From assembly GCA_002310195.1 (NCBI GenBank), contig DBYS01000001.1, positions 50,945 through 114,944 on the forward strand: a stretch of DNA of 64,000 bases. The letters are read 5' to 3'. Position numbers and translations under genes: made by a program. The notes beneath the pieces are model-generated. The model was not told where the DNA came from and did not search any database. It saw only the letters and a program-made list of their open reading frames with translations. This stretch comes from Bacteroidales bacterium UBA1180. Lineage in GTDB: Bacteria > Bacteroidota > Bacteroidia > Bacteroidales > Paludibacteraceae. This document shows positions 34,636 through 44,406 of the stretch, piece by piece (the first letter of the stretch is position 1; each line of letters begins with the position of its first letter).

Positions 34636-37103
34636 GAGTAAAGTTTTCCATAGCAGCATTACTGATTAGCGTGTCATCGTTCGCGGTGACACGCGTTGGT
34701 TTAGACTCAGTCAGCAGCGAGTGGTTCGGCCAATGGTATCAGACCACCGATCTCGGGCATTACCTCGACAACATGAACGATTATACCGTGTATGAGTCCG
34801 AGACAACGGGCGAGTGGAACCTCGGTGACAGGAAGATCTTCTCCATCGCCGGCAACTCATTTCGCCAGAATAAGTACCGCCTCAACGGGATGCGTATTGA
34901 TAGTCGTGCACAGGCCGGGAACACACTCTTGCACACACAGATGGATCGCACAAGTCTGTTACTCGATTACCATGACGGCGAACTTATCTTTACCGATGAC
35001 TCCGTGCAAGCGCAAACCATCCGTCTGACAGGCAACATCGGCAATCTCGGAGGTATATCGCCGGGTACGCGGGAGATGATCAATCTTTTTCACTCCTCGG
35101 GTGAAGAACGAACGATGGACAGCCGCCCTATAGATATGCGCAATCATATCGTAGGCGCAGGCACAATGGATGCCACAGTAGCTATACCCGTCAGCGGACG
35201 CCGGTACTACCAGCATGCCTATGTGCATATCGGTCAGCGTCAGATCACAGCTTTCGATCAGACAGGTATCAGCGGCATGTATCCTTCGGACTACTACACC
35301 GCCCAACTGGACGGAGAGATCCCCATGAAGGCAGTCACGGGCCGAGAGCCAAGGATGGCTCTCAACTACTTCTTCGTGACGCACGGTCGCACGGATTACG
35401 GTTCGGAACTCTACCTAAATGCCAACGAACAGGCCACGTTGCGGGCATATCATGCCGGCATATACAGCACCACGCGCTTCGCGAATAGCGGTACACTGGT
35501 GGCAGGACTGAGTTACGAACACAGTTCTGTCAAGCATAATGATCTGTGTTTCTCACGCAACATCATCGATCATGACGGCGAAGCGTTCGACCCGTGGTAC
35601 GCCGACGGAAGACTGCACAGCATTAACCTGTCCGTGCAATACGATCAGCCGTTGTTGCCGTGGCTGCGCGTACATGCCGAAGCGTACAACTCCCTATTGC
35701 ACTTCCGTCCGACAACCGGCTCATGGACCAATGATCTGTACATGCAGTCCATTGCCGATGCGGTGCCTACGCCATTATATACCTACCATTGGCAATCATC
35801 GGCCTTTACATCGGGTATATTGGAGAACGAAGCACTCGTCATTGCCGAAAAAGAGGTGGCCAAAGGACTGAACCTCTACGCTCATTTGGGCGTATCGCTG
35901 GATGGTATAGTTTTAGGTCACGGACGTTCGGTTGTAACACCTGACTGGCTTGCCAAGCTCGCTATCGATTATCAGCCTGCGTGGTGGTTCGGCTTCGGGC
36001 TGAGCGTCAGTCATCACCGGATGTCCTACACATGGGATGATGTGCGCTACCTGAGTAGCGACTATATGAACGGCGAGATACGTTATGCCGACAATACATT
36101 GCTGGCCACTACGGGCGGCGCATATCATACGCCCGAGCGGAACCTATGGATGCACCAACCGTCGTATGCCGTGCTTGACCTGCCCATACGGTTCACGTTC
36201 GGCAAGAGCCGCCGGCATGAGTTCGCTCTCATTAGTTCCCTGCGCAAGTATTACAACCAGTGGTTCACGGAGTTCACCGACGGCGTGGATGCAAACATGT
36301 TGCAGCAAGACGGCAACTACTATCTGCGTGAAGGCGAAAAGAACTACACCGTTACCGTCCAGCCACTGAACCTGATGTCCTCAACCGTAGGCGGACGCAC
36401 ACCGTACTACATGTCTAACCTTGTGCGCTATACGTATAACGGCAAAAAGTGGTATGTGAATATCAGTTGGCAGAGTTACCTGATGGCCGGCTTGAGCACC
36501 TTGGGCAACGGTCCGCTGCATAACAATATAGGTGCTCTGGCTGAGAGTTCGGCTAATCCTGACACATACCGCGCACTGAGCGAAAGCAACAAACCCTATC
36601 AAGGCAACTGTCGGCTTAATCAGGACAAGTCGTTCATCTTCCGCGCGCAGGTAACCTACAATGCCTGCCGGTATTTCTCCATCGGTTTCAACGGCAAATT
36701 CAAGGACGGCCAATCGTTCTCCACATTCACGGCTTACCCGCAAACGGTAGCCGGTCATCCGCAGGTAGCCATCGTTCATTCCGATGCCAAAGGCATCAAT
36801 ATGGCCAACGGTGCATTCGGCAAACGCGAGGACGCGTTCTTCAATCTGGAGCTTCGCGCCACAGGACGCTGGTGGGTACACGACATACCGATGTCACTGG
36901 AAGTGCTGTGCTACAACCTGTACGATTTCGGCACGGCGCTGACCGAATATACCTTCGACAACTATGATCACCCCACCTACCCGCACTGGACAGTCGAGCG
37001 CGGCATATCCTCGATGAAGGACAGCCGTACGTCAATGAGTCTGTGTATTCCGAGGGGATTACTCTTTACGCTGCGTATAGGACTGGAGAAGGATCAGCAG
37101 TAG
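34632..37103 (+). CDS. TonB-receptor-like outer-membrane protein
   Basis: 823 residues. I read the start as TTG at 34632, within the overlap TTGA with the secA stop; it begins a clean signal peptide (MRVKFSIAALLISVSSFA). After a short N-terminal domain (to about residue 150) come long beta-strand-rich stretches with dense aromatic residues, typical of large TonB-dependent barrels. No SusC-type carboxypeptidase-like domain was found, and the plug is weak, so substrate and TonB dependence are open. The 3' end overlaps the convergent ligase gene by 45 bases. Coupling to secA is unusual. Confidence 0.78.
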   Translation: MRVKFSIAALLISVSSFAVTRVGLDSVSSEWFGQWYQTTDLGHYLDNMNDYTVYESETTGEWNLGDRKIFSIAGNSFRQNKYRLNGMRIDSRAQAGNTLLHTQMDRTSLLLDYHDGELIFTDDSVQAQTIRLTGNIGNLGGISPGTREMINLFHSSGEERTMDSRPIDMRNHIVGAGTMDATVAIPVSGRRYYQHAYVHIGQRQITAFDQTGISGMYPSDYYTAQLDGEIPMKAVTGREPRMALNYFFVTHGRTDYGSELYLNANEQATLRAYHAGIYSTTRFANSGTLVAGLSYEHSSVKHNDLCFSRNIIDHDGEAFDPWYADGRLHSINLSVQYDQPLLPWLRVHAEAYNSLLHFRPTTGSWTNDLYMQSIADAVPTPLYTYHWQSSAFTSGILENEALVIAEKEVAKGLNLYAHLGVSLDGIVLGHGRSVVTPDWLAKLAIDYQPAWWFGFGLSVSHHRMSYTWDDVRYLSSDYMNGEIRYADNTLLATTGGAYHTPERNLWMHQPSYAVLDLPIRFTFGKSRRHEFALISSLRKYYNQWFTEFTDGVDANMLQQDGNYYLREGEKNYTVTVQPLNLMSSTVGGRTPYYMSNLVRYTYNGKKWYVNISWQSYLMAGLSTLGNGPLHNNIGALAESSANPDTYRALSESNKPYQGNCRLNQDKSFIFRAQVTYNACRYFSIGFNGKFKDGQSFSTFTAYPQTVAGHPQVAIVHSDAKGINMANGAFGKREDAFFNLELRATGRWWVHDIPMSLEVLCYNLYDFGTALTEYTFDNYDHPTYPHWTVERGISSMKDSRTSMSLCIPRGLLFTLRIGLEKDQQ

Positions 37104-38300
37104 TCCTACAGCCCACAGGGCTATTCCGCAGAATCGTCCGAACATATTGTCGGTAAACATGTTGAACACGAACAGGGTAAAGAACAGCCACGCCGTTCGT
37201 CGCGCATTGCCGGTGGTGGACAGCGGTATTGACAGCCACATGATCAGGAAGAACAGCAATCCCGGCAAACCCAGTTCGAGTAACTCTTCTATATATTGGT
37301 TGTGGGTGTTATAACGTTTGGAAGCGTAATAGTTGAACCATTTCTGTTTATACTTCTCTACCAGATAGTTCGTACTCTGCCCTGCACCCAAACCGTGTGC
37401 GAGATAGTCTTTCGGGTTCTCCAAAGCGATCACCCAGATATTCAGACGTGACTCATGTTCGATGCTTACCTCGCGCAGTTCGGTTATATCCTCCAGTTCA
37501 AAATTCTGCATACGCGGATGAAGCATCAGCATTCCTCCGCCTACAAACAATGCCAGTAGCACCACTCCCGTGCCAACCCACCAGCGGTATGCGTGCGGCA
37601 ACATACAGATGACGCCCACTGCTGCCATCGCCATCACCGTCAGTATCGATTGCCGTGAGGCCGTGAGCGGAATAACCGACAGCATCACGGGCAAGCAGAG
37701 CAGCAGAGGCCACTTCTGCTTATGCCACAGTTGCACGGCTATCACCACACCGAACAGCTCGACGCTGCACAGGAACAACCGATGCTTGAACAGTGATATA
37801 TTGTCCGACAGGAACATCCACCAGTCATCGTACATTTTCAGCGGTTCGGTGAGATGCAAGTGCGCTGCCCATTCAGGATGATTGAATAAACCCGCCATCC
37901 AGAGCGCATACAAAGGCACCGCCGCCACACAACTTGCTACCAGCACTTTGCCTGCCTGCCGCAGATTATACCGTTCGTTCAAGCCCCATAATCCTACCGG
38001 CACGATCAATGCAAACACCAGATACCGTTCCATAGCTCCACCCCATGCGGCTTTGTCGGCACACCAGAAGTACGACACCGCCTGCCACACATACCATAAC
38101 CCGAACAACAGAAACGGAATTGCCGCTTTGTTCTGCTTGATCGGCATCGGTCGGCGCAGCCATCTGCCTTCCAAAAGCCAGCTTACACCCCAAACCACTA
38201 CTGCGTAACGCAGACAAATCTGCAGAAACGGAAGGAGTGCCGCCACGAGCAGAAACAGCCCGTAGTTGATGCGTCCCATTATGTCCTGATATCTGTTCAT
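37059..38300 (-). CDS. O-antigen ligase/polymerase family protein
   Basis: 413 residues with about ten to twelve membrane helices. The large periplasmic loop contains EHESRLNIWVIALENPKDYL and GLGAGQSTNYL and then YNTHNQYIEELLELGLPG. The Arg and the HNxxLxxLxxxG-type motif are the marks of the Wzy/WaaL ligase family, which joins or polymerises lipid-linked glycans in the periplasm. It overlaps by four bases with the upstream glycosyltransferase-kinase fusion gene and ends a long minus-strand gene run. Confidence 0.87.
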   Translation of the reverse strand: MNRYQDIMGRINYGLFLLVAALLPFLQICLRYAVVVWGVSWLLEGRWLRRPMPIKQNKAAIPFLLFGLWYVWQAVSYFWCADKAAWGGAMERYLVFALIVPVGLWGLNERYNLRQAGKVLVASCVAAVPLYALWMAGLFNHPEWAAHLHLTEPLKMYDDWWMFLSDNISLFKHRLFLCSVELFGVVIAVQLWHKQKWPLLLCLPVMLSVIPLTASRQSILTVMAMAAVGVICMLPHAYRWWVGTGVVLLALFVGGGMLMLHPRMQNFELEDITELREVSIEHESRLNIWVIALENPKDYLAHGLGAGQSTNYLVEKYKQKWFNYYASKRYNTHNQYIEELLELGLPGLLFFLIMWLSIPLSTTGNARRTAWLFFTLFVFNMFTDNMFGRFCGIALWAVGLLLILLQSYTQRKE

Positions 38301-39697
38301 AGGTTCGTTATTCCTTGTTTGACATGTTTGTGCCAGCGATGGGCAATGATATATTCGGCATCATATTGTGCCTCTTCGTTCATCGCTTCGGCATACGCGG
38401 TGGCTATCGTCCAAAGTGCCTCGCGGTCGATGTTCAGACGTTCGAAGTTCTGCAGGCGCTGTTCACGGGTCATGCGGTTGCAGAAACGGATACGGTTCAG
38501 ATCAATCACCTCTACCCGGCTGCCGTCATTGTTGAACAGGATGTTTCCGCCCGAGTAATCCCGATGCAGTATTCCCCGCTTGTGCAGTTCGGCCGTGAAG
38601 CGGCCTATAGCTTCCAGTATCTGCTTGCGGTGCGCAAACTCCGGCTTGCCGATCAGGCTGTTAAACGTGTGCCGGCATTCCGACTCACGGCATGCGTACC
38701 AGCTCTCACGCAGCACACCGCACACACGAACCTCGCGATACGCTACCGGTGCAGGCGTCAGTCCTTCCATCCGCTGCGCATACTCATAACTCCGCCGTGC
38801 CTTGCTCGTACCGAACCAACCGTACCATATACTGCGTAACAGCCCGGGCACGGCAAACTGCTTGACTACCACACCATCGGTCAGCCTCAGCGTGTTGCGG
38901 CGGCTGAAGATCACTTTGCCCTTATACCATCGGTCAAACTCCCCGACCTGACGTACGCTGCGCAAGCGGTTCAGGCACTTCGACCACGAACGGTGGTAAT
39001 GCAGCGGACCGCCCAAGTAGCGTTGCATATATGCCGGATGACGACGGTTGACAGCATCGATGATAGCACGTTTCTGCTGCTTGGCCAGACTGCGACGCGA
39101 ACCCTCTTGCACACGGTAGTACAAACCCACTTCATCCAATCGCACATACTCGCCGCCCTGCTCCATCAGACTGAGCCAGAAATCCCAATCCTCACGGTAG
39201 ATCTCCTGTTCACAGAAACCGCCAGCCCGTTGCCAGTCGGCTTTGCGGAACAGACTGCAGGCGTGAATCATGTTCTTGCGTGCCAGCAGTTCAGGCGTGT
39301 ACTCCGGCAGACGCCATTCGCCTTGTCTGGCACCGAAATACGCTGCCCGGCAACTGATGATCCGCACATCGTCACGGATAGCCGCTACGGCATGTTCGAT
39401 ATATGTCTTACTGATCTTGTCATCGGCATCCACCGGCAGTATCCATTCGCCTCGTGCCTCGCGGATCGCATGATTGCGCGCGGCACTCACACCGGCATTT
39501 GGCTGATGCAGCACGCGTACCTCAGTATGCGCAGCGGCAAACGATTGTGCTACGGCAAGGCTGTCGTCCGTCGATCCGTCATCCACGACCACCACTTCCA
39601 GTGGACGGTACGTACTTGCCAGCACGCTATCCAATGTCTCGACAACGGTTGACGAGGCATTGTACATCGGTATTATGACAGACACCAGCGGTTTCAT
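38297..39697 (-). CDS. Fusion of family 2 glycosyltransferase and LPS-kinase-like domain
   Basis: 466 residues. Residues 1-220 are a GT2 domain: SVIIPMYNASSTVVETLDSV, VVVDDGSTDDS, WILPVDADDKIS (DXD) and REDWDFWLSLMEQGG. Residues about 265-460 resemble small kinases that phosphorylate lipid A or heptose (KdkA/InaA/WaaP group): ILHRDYSGGNILF (HRD 378-380, Asn385) and VEVIDLNRIRF with the metal-binding Asp near 399. A single protein could add a sugar and phosphorylate the acceptor. The Lys of the N-lobe is probably in KVIFSRRN or VVKQFAVPG. It lies between a second GT gene and the O-antigen ligase. Confidence 0.85.
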   Translation of the reverse strand: MKPLVSVIIPMYNASSTVVETLDSVLASTYRPLEVVVVDDGSTDDSLAVAQSFAAAHTEVRVLHQPNAGVSAARNHAIREARGEWILPVDADDKISKTYIEHAVAAIRDDVRIISCRAAYFGARQGEWRLPEYTPELLARKNMIHACSLFRKADWQRAGGFCEQEIYREDWDFWLSLMEQGGEYVRLDEVGLYYRVQEGSRRSLAKQQKRAIIDAVNRRHPAYMQRYLGGPLHYHRSWSKCLNRLRSVRQVGEFDRWYKGKVIFSRRNTLRLTDGVVVKQFAVPGLLRSIWYGWFGTSKARRSYEYAQRMEGLTPAPVAYREVRVCGVLRESWYACRESECRHTFNSLIGKPEFAHRKQILEAIGRFTAELHKRGILHRDYSGGNILFNNDGSRVEVIDLNRIRFCNRMTREQRLQNFERLNIDREALWTIATAYAEAMNEEAQYDAEYIIAHRWHKHVKQGITNL

Positions 39698-39702
39698 TCA
39701 CT

Positions 39703-40407
39703 TTATATCCTATCCTTCCTCTGCGTCATTTTGCGCCAGTAGTACAGCAGCGGATTGGTGTACTTGAGCATTTTCCACGGACGCGACGAGTGCGGTTTGT
39801 GCAGCACGGGATTGCTTACCTGCAATATATTGTCAAATCCCAGTTTTCCGGCCATGTGACTGATATGTACATCGTACCAGTTCTTGGTCGGGTCAAGCAA
39901 GTTGAAGTCATACGCATGCAGAAACTCATTGGTCAGCAGCGTGCAGCAGAACGAGAAACGTTTCTTGCACACACCGTCCTGTTTAATCCTCCGTGCGTAC
40001 TCATATGGGAAGTTGATGCGACCGTTTTCGTCAGTGGTTACGGCCGTTATCAGTCCAATCCTAGACCTTATATTTTTTTTGAGCGTGTTAATCGTTGATT
40101 TACTGACTATTACATCGCTCTCGACGATAACCAAATTTTCGCCGTTTTTGACACATTCGCTCTGTGCATGAATCAGTACCCAGCGGTAGTTCGGGGACGG
40201 ATGGTCGGTATGTTCGCTGATATGTACGATACGTATCCCCAGCTGCTCGCCCAATGTATCCAGCCGTGCTGCGTTGTCGGGCGTAGAGTTGTCGTCATAC
40301 ACCGTCAGCGTGTGTCCGCTTTCCACAATGGCACGGATAGCCTGCTCGGCTGTTGGCAGTGAGTCCTTGACTGGCATGATAATATTTACCGTTTGGTCGT
40401 TTGCCAT
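39703..40407 (-). CDS. Glycosyltransferase family 2-like protein
   Basis: 234 residues. The N-terminus VNIIMPVKDSLPTAEQAIRA and the following TLTVYDDNSTPDN fit a GT-A fold, and LVIVESDVIVS matches the DXD region. It is short for the family and lacks a membrane tail. Expected to act on the same surface glycan as its neighbours. It starts one base after the upstream Wzi-like gene ends and is followed by the GT2-kinase fusion after 5 bases. Confidence 0.8.
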   Translation of the reverse strand: MANDQTVNIIMPVKDSLPTAEQAIRAIVESGHTLTVYDDNSTPDNAARLDTLGEQLGIRIVHISEHTDHPSPNYRWVLIHAQSECVKNGENLVIVESDVIVSKSTINTLKKNIRSRIGLITAVTTDENGRINFPYEYARRIKQDGVCKKRFSFCCTLLTNEFLHAYDFNLLDPTKNWYDVHISHMAGKLGFDNILQVSNPVLHKPHSSRPWKMLKYTNPLLYYWRKMTQRKDRI

Positions 40408-40408
40408 T

Positions 40409-41890
40409 TTACCATTGTGTTATCCATCCGCGTTTGCTTACTGTTATCTGCGCACCAAACTGATTCCCCCACTGCGTGCCGAAGTCGCCTGCCAGACGCA
40501 ATCCGAAATCCAGTCCCCACGCCTGCTCTACATGTTTCTGCACTTCGAGCAACAAAGCCGTATTGTCACTGATTACCACACGGCTCATATTGTCGTTGCC
40601 GTAATTACGAGCGTATGATGCCTTGATGCGGTACATGAATCCGTATATATCTCCTCTGACGCCTAAATGATGTACGCGCACCCGGCTGTTCAGGGTGTAG
40701 ATCGTGCCGTCGGCATTATACAGCGGCGAGGTAATGAACGGCGTTCCCATCGAACGGTACCAGTAGTTCCAGCCGTTGCGGAAAACGTAGTTCTGGTAGT
40801 AACCGTCATTGCCTGCGTAGCATAATCCGTCGCGGTCGTGCCACGGCCCGGACTGGTCGGTTGTGTTCATCAGCTCGTACGTCACACCTTGTATATACGG
40901 CCACCGTGACTGCTTGAGGCATAACCCCCATAATCCGTCCGCCAGGTTCTGGCCGTCACCGATAAAGGCGAAGTTGTCCTCAAAGAAGTTCTGCCAGTAC
41001 GCACTCAGTTCCCATCCGTCGCCCTTGCCGGTAAGCATGAACTGCTGACTGCCCACATGATTGCCTTGGGCATTCAACTGATCGTTGCGCATCACTCCGC
41101 CGCCACGTGCCAGAAACACATTCTTGAACGACTGCCAGTCGCTGCCTATATCGCCAAACACCGGACTGATGCCTCCCCATTGCGCGGCGTGATGCAGTTC
41201 GTAACTGATGTTCACCGGCAATTTGCCGCCAACACGCAATCCGAGGAACTTATGGTGTATGTAGCTGCGCTGCATATATACGTTATCCGCCAGCCACGCA
41301 TGTGTCAGACCGCCTTTGACCTCAAAGTACCCGTAGCAACCGGGGAACGGCACGTACCGGTCAATGCCTATTGATATGCGCGGCAGCGGCTGACTGTTGC
41401 CCGAGAAAACCATACTGCCCATACTCAGAGCCGTATCCTGTGTCTCATAGATCATCGGTTTGATACCGGCAGTGATGTCAAAGATGTACAGCCGCACATG
41501 GGCATACAATTGGTTGAAGTACCCGGTGGTTATACTCTGCTGCGTACTGAACGCACTGCCCGGGATACGCGACTGCGCCCGTCCCGTCAGTTGTACGCCG
41601 AAGTCATAATCCCACCAGCGTTCGGGATGGATAGCCTGCTTGTAGCACCTCAGACTCACGTTGCCGCTGTACGGGCTGCTACTCACATCGCCGTTGGTGT
41701 TGCTCTGCAACCAGAACGGTGCAAACCGTCCGCTCGATGCCAATGCGCTCAGATCCCAGCCGTACTTCAATGTATCCACACCTGCCGGCACGCTGTCACG
41801 GATAGCTGTAGGCCACCAGTCCCAACTCAATTCACGCGCACTAACCAGCGTACAGAGCAGCAATACTATGGCGAGCAATCTATTCCTCAA
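40409..41890 (-). CDS. Capsule assembly Wzi-like outer-membrane protein
   Basis: 493 residues with a signal peptide (MRNRLLAIVLLLCTLVSA). The body resembles Bacteroidetes members of the capsule assembly Wzi family: LKYGWDLSALASSGRFAPFW, then repeated strand segments, ELHHAAQWGG, GNDGYYQNYVFRNGW and RGDIYGFMYRIKASYARNYG. Wzi in E. coli is a barrel that binds capsule at the surface; here the length and pattern suggest a similar barrel. It overlaps the kelch lipoprotein gene by 11 bases and precedes two glycosyltransferase genes, which supports a role with surface polysaccharide. Confidence 0.8.
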   Translation of the reverse strand: MRNRLLAIVLLLCTLVSARELSWDWWPTAIRDSVPAGVDTLKYGWDLSALASSGRFAPFWLQSNTNGDVSSSPYSGNVSLRCYKQAIHPERWWDYDFGVQLTGRAQSRIPGSAFSTQQSITTGYFNQLYAHVRLYIFDITAGIKPMIYETQDTALSMGSMVFSGNSQPLPRISIGIDRYVPFPGCYGYFEVKGGLTHAWLADNVYMQRSYIHHKFLGLRVGGKLPVNISYELHHAAQWGGISPVFGDIGSDWQSFKNVFLARGGGVMRNDQLNAQGNHVGSQQFMLTGKGDGWELSAYWQNFFEDNFAFIGDGQNLADGLWGLCLKQSRWPYIQGVTYELMNTTDQSGPWHDRDGLCYAGNDGYYQNYVFRNGWNYWYRSMGTPFITSPLYNADGTIYTLNSRVRVHHLGVRGDIYGFMYRIKASYARNYGNDNMSRVVISDNTALLLEVQKHVEQAWGLDFGLRLAGDFGTQWGNQFGAQITVSKRGWITQW

Positions 41891-42857
41891 TGTAATACAT
41901 CTGCTTGTTTACCTGCCAGTTATCATCTTCGCCCAATCCCCAATAGACCTTGCCGCCGATGGCAAAGCATATATGGTTAAACAATCCCCCGGGCATCACT
42001 CCCACCCACTGCCACTCGTCGGTAGCAGGGTTGTACCGCCGTATGTCCTGAAGCACGGAGCCTGTGGTGTTCACTCCGCCGTAATGCAGACCGCCGCACA
42101 GGTAGATGTAGTTGTCCGTTGCTGCCGAGGCCGCCAATGTGCGTTTCTGTCCGGGCACTGCGCAACGTTTCTCCCAGTGCGTGCCACCCACCAGTTCCGC
42201 CCACCAGTTCAGGCTCTGGCGACGATAGCCCGTGCCCATGAAATGCCGTCCCTGACAACTGCTGCCTGTACCGCCGAACGAACGGGTCGGATAGCCGTCG
42301 TACGTTGCGCCCACATCGATCGAGTCCCAGCGGTCGGTATCAATCGTGTAACGGAACATATCGCGGCGGTAGTTCCAGCAGAACCCGTAACCGACATACA
42401 GTTCCGTATCATCGGCAAAAGCAGTGGCAGCATCGGTATAGGCATTCGGATAATCGGCCAGCCTGAGCCATGTGCCGGTTGCGGGAGTATAGGTCCACCA
42501 GTCTTGCAAGTACGTGCTGTCAACGCCGTATTTTCCGTTGAAACCGAGCCCTATGAACACCTGCCCGCCATGTACGCATGCTGTGGCATTCATACGCGGA
42601 AGCAGAGGCGTGACACCGAGGTTCTCCCAGCTGTCAGTTGCCGGCGTGTAACGCCACATATCGTTCGTACACGCGCCTTCGCTGTCCCGGCCGGCAAACA
42701 CATACGCTTGGTTACCCACAACAAAACAAGTGGCGCATGCTCGCCCCTGAGGCATAGCAGCGCACTCGTGTACACGGAGTGAGATATCGGGCTGGCCGGC
42801 ACAACCGCAAAGTAAGGCCATGCATATCAATCCTGTTATGACTGCAGCCTTTCTCAC
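41880..42857 (-). CDS. Kelch-repeat lipoprotein
   Basis: 325 residues. A lipoprotein signal ends in LLCGC with Cys19. Five to six kelch-type repeats follow, such as ATCFVVGNQAYVFAGRD, DMWRYTPATDSWENLG, TACVHGGQVFIGLGFNG and DIRRYNPATDEWQWVG, which should fold as a beta-propeller. Kelch propellers often bind glycans or proteins. It overlaps lptB by four bases and the Wzi-like gene by 11. A role in surface polysaccharide display is inferred from position. Confidence 0.85.
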   Translation of the reverse strand: MRKAAVITGLICMALLCGCAGQPDISLRVHECAAMPQGRACATCFVVGNQAYVFAGRDSEGACTNDMWRYTPATDSWENLGVTPLLPRMNATACVHGGQVFIGLGFNGKYGVDSTYLQDWWTYTPATGTWLRLADYPNAYTDAATAFADDTELYVGYGFCWNYRRDMFRYTIDTDRWDSIDVGATYDGYPTRSFGGTGSSCQGRHFMGTGYRRQSLNWWAELVGGTHWEKRCAVPGQKRTLAASAATDNYIYLCGGLHYGGVNTTGSVLQDIRRYNPATDEWQWVGVMPGGLFNHICFAIGGKVYWGLGEDDNWQVNKQMYYIEE

Positions 42858-43594
42858 TCTTTGGTCTTACGTTTCAATTCGAAATCCCGACCGAGATAGT
42901 TCTTTCGTACAATCGGATTGGCAGCCAGTTCTTCGGGCGTGCCGTGGAACAGGATCTTGCCCTCGAACAGCAGATACGCACGGTCGGTGATGGACAGGGT
43001 CTCATCCACATTGTGGTCGGTGATCAGGATGCCGATGTTCTTGTCCTTCAGCCGCCACACCACATCCTGAATCTCCTGTACGGCAATCGGATCGACACCT
43101 GCAAACGGTTCGTCGAGCATCACGAACTTAGGCTCGATAGCCAGACAACGGGCGATTTCCGTACGGCGTCGTTCGCCACCGCTAAGGCGGTCACCGAGGT
43201 TCTTGCGCACATGCTCAAGATTGAACTCCTTGATGAGTTGCTCCAGTTTCTCGTACTGATAATCCTTGCTGAACTGCGTCATCTCCAGCACGGAGAGGAT
43301 ATTGTCCTCCACGGTCATCTTCCGGAACACCGACGCCTCTTGCGGCAAGTAACCTATGCCGAGTTGCGCACGCTTGTACATCGGGTACGAGGTTATATCC
43401 TGATCGTCGAGGAAGATCTTGCCGTGATTGGCCGTCACGAGTCCCGTAGTCATATAGAACGTTGTGGTTTTGCCTGCTCCGTTCGGGCCAAGCAATCCTA
43501 CTATCTCGCCTTGCTCCAGATGGATGCTTACGTCGTTGACTACGGTACGTTTACCGTATTTCTTGACGAGATGTTCTGTTCGTAGTGTCTGCAT
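42854..43594 (-). CDS. lptB: LPS export ABC transporter ATPase
   Basis: 246 residues, the normal size for LptB. Walker A GPNGAGKTTTFYM (about 36-48), the LptB-typical LSGGERRRTEIARCL signature and Walker B FVMLDEPFAGVDP are present, and the C-terminus YLGRDFELKRK fits. LptB powers LPS extraction from the inner membrane with LptFG, which are not in the window. It shares a four-base overlap with the kelch gene and stands 32 bases after xth. Confidence 0.95.
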   Translation of the reverse strand: MQTLRTEHLVKKYGKRTVVNDVSIHLEQGEIVGLLGPNGAGKTTTFYMTTGLVTANHGKIFLDDQDITSYPMYKRAQLGIGYLPQEASVFRKMTVEDNILSVLEMTQFSKDYQYEKLEQLIKEFNLEHVRKNLGDRLSGGERRRTEIARCLAIEPKFVMLDEPFAGVDPIAVQEIQDVVWRLKDKNIGILITDHNVDETLSITDRAYLLFEGKILFHGTPEELAANPIVRKNYLGRDFELKRKTKE

Positions 43595-43626
43595 AATGGT
43601 AAATCAACCAATCATGGTTGATGCTT

Positions 43627-44391
43627 TTAGTCTTCTATCTCCAGTGAAACAGGGCAATGATCCGAGTGCACCACATCGCTGTGGATTCGTGCGTCGCGCA
43701 GCCGGTCACGCAACGATTCGCTTACCCAGAAGTAGTCGATACGCCACCCGGCGTTCCTGGCACGTGCACCGAACCGCATTGACCACCAGCTATACATCTC
43801 CGGTGCCTGGCAGAACACGCGGAACGTGTCCACCAGTCCCGATTCCTGCCAACGGTCCATCCACTCCCTCTCTTCGGGCAGGAATCCGCTAACGCCTTTT
43901 TGACGTTCGGGATGATTGATGTCAATCGGCTTGTGGCAGATATTGAAGTCGCCGCAGATGATCACGTTCGGACGCTCTTGCCTGAGTTCGTTCAGCCACT
44001 TGATGAACACTTCCAGAAAGTCCATCTTGAACTCCTGGCGTATATCGCCGGTCGTGCCACTCGGCACATACACGCACACCACGGTCAGGAGGCCGTAATC
44101 CGCCCGCAACACTCGTCCCTCACGGTCATAACGGTCGTTGCCCATGCCGGCCACAACCTTGTCGGCCGGTTGCTTGCTGAAGATACATACCCCCGAGTAA
44201 CCTTTCTTCTCCGCCGAATGGATATACGATGTGTAACCCAGTTCGGCGAACGCGGTCACATCGATCTGCTCGGGTTGTGCCTTGCTCTCCTGGATACAGA
44301 ACACATCGGGATTAGCCGTCTGCAGCCAGTCGAGCAAACCTTTGCTCAATGCCGAGCGAATGCCGTTGACGTTGTACGAGATGAGTTTCAT
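43627..44391 (-). CDS. xth: Exodeoxyribonuclease III
   Basis: 254 residues of the ExoIII/APE1 family. Motifs: MKLISYNVNGIRSA, FCIQESKAQPEQ with the metal-binding Glu34, VYVPSG, ICGDFNICHKPID and SDHCPVSLEIED at the end. It incises abasic sites and trims 3' ends in base excision repair. It lies between lptB and the first M6 protease gene, 15 bases from the latter. Confidence 0.95.
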   Translation of the reverse strand: MKLISYNVNGIRSALSKGLLDWLQTANPDVFCIQESKAQPEQIDVTAFAELGYTSYIHSAEKKGYSGVCIFSKQPADKVVAGMGNDRYDREGRVLRADYGLLTVVCVYVPSGTTGDIRQEFKMDFLEVFIKWLNELRQERPNVIICGDFNICHKPIDINHPERQKGVSGFLPEEREWMDRWQESGLVDTFRVFCQAPEMYSWWSMRFGARARNAGWRIDYFWVSESLRDRLRDARIHSDVVHSDHCPVSLEIED

Positions 44392-44406
44392 ATAGTCCTT
44401 GTTCTT

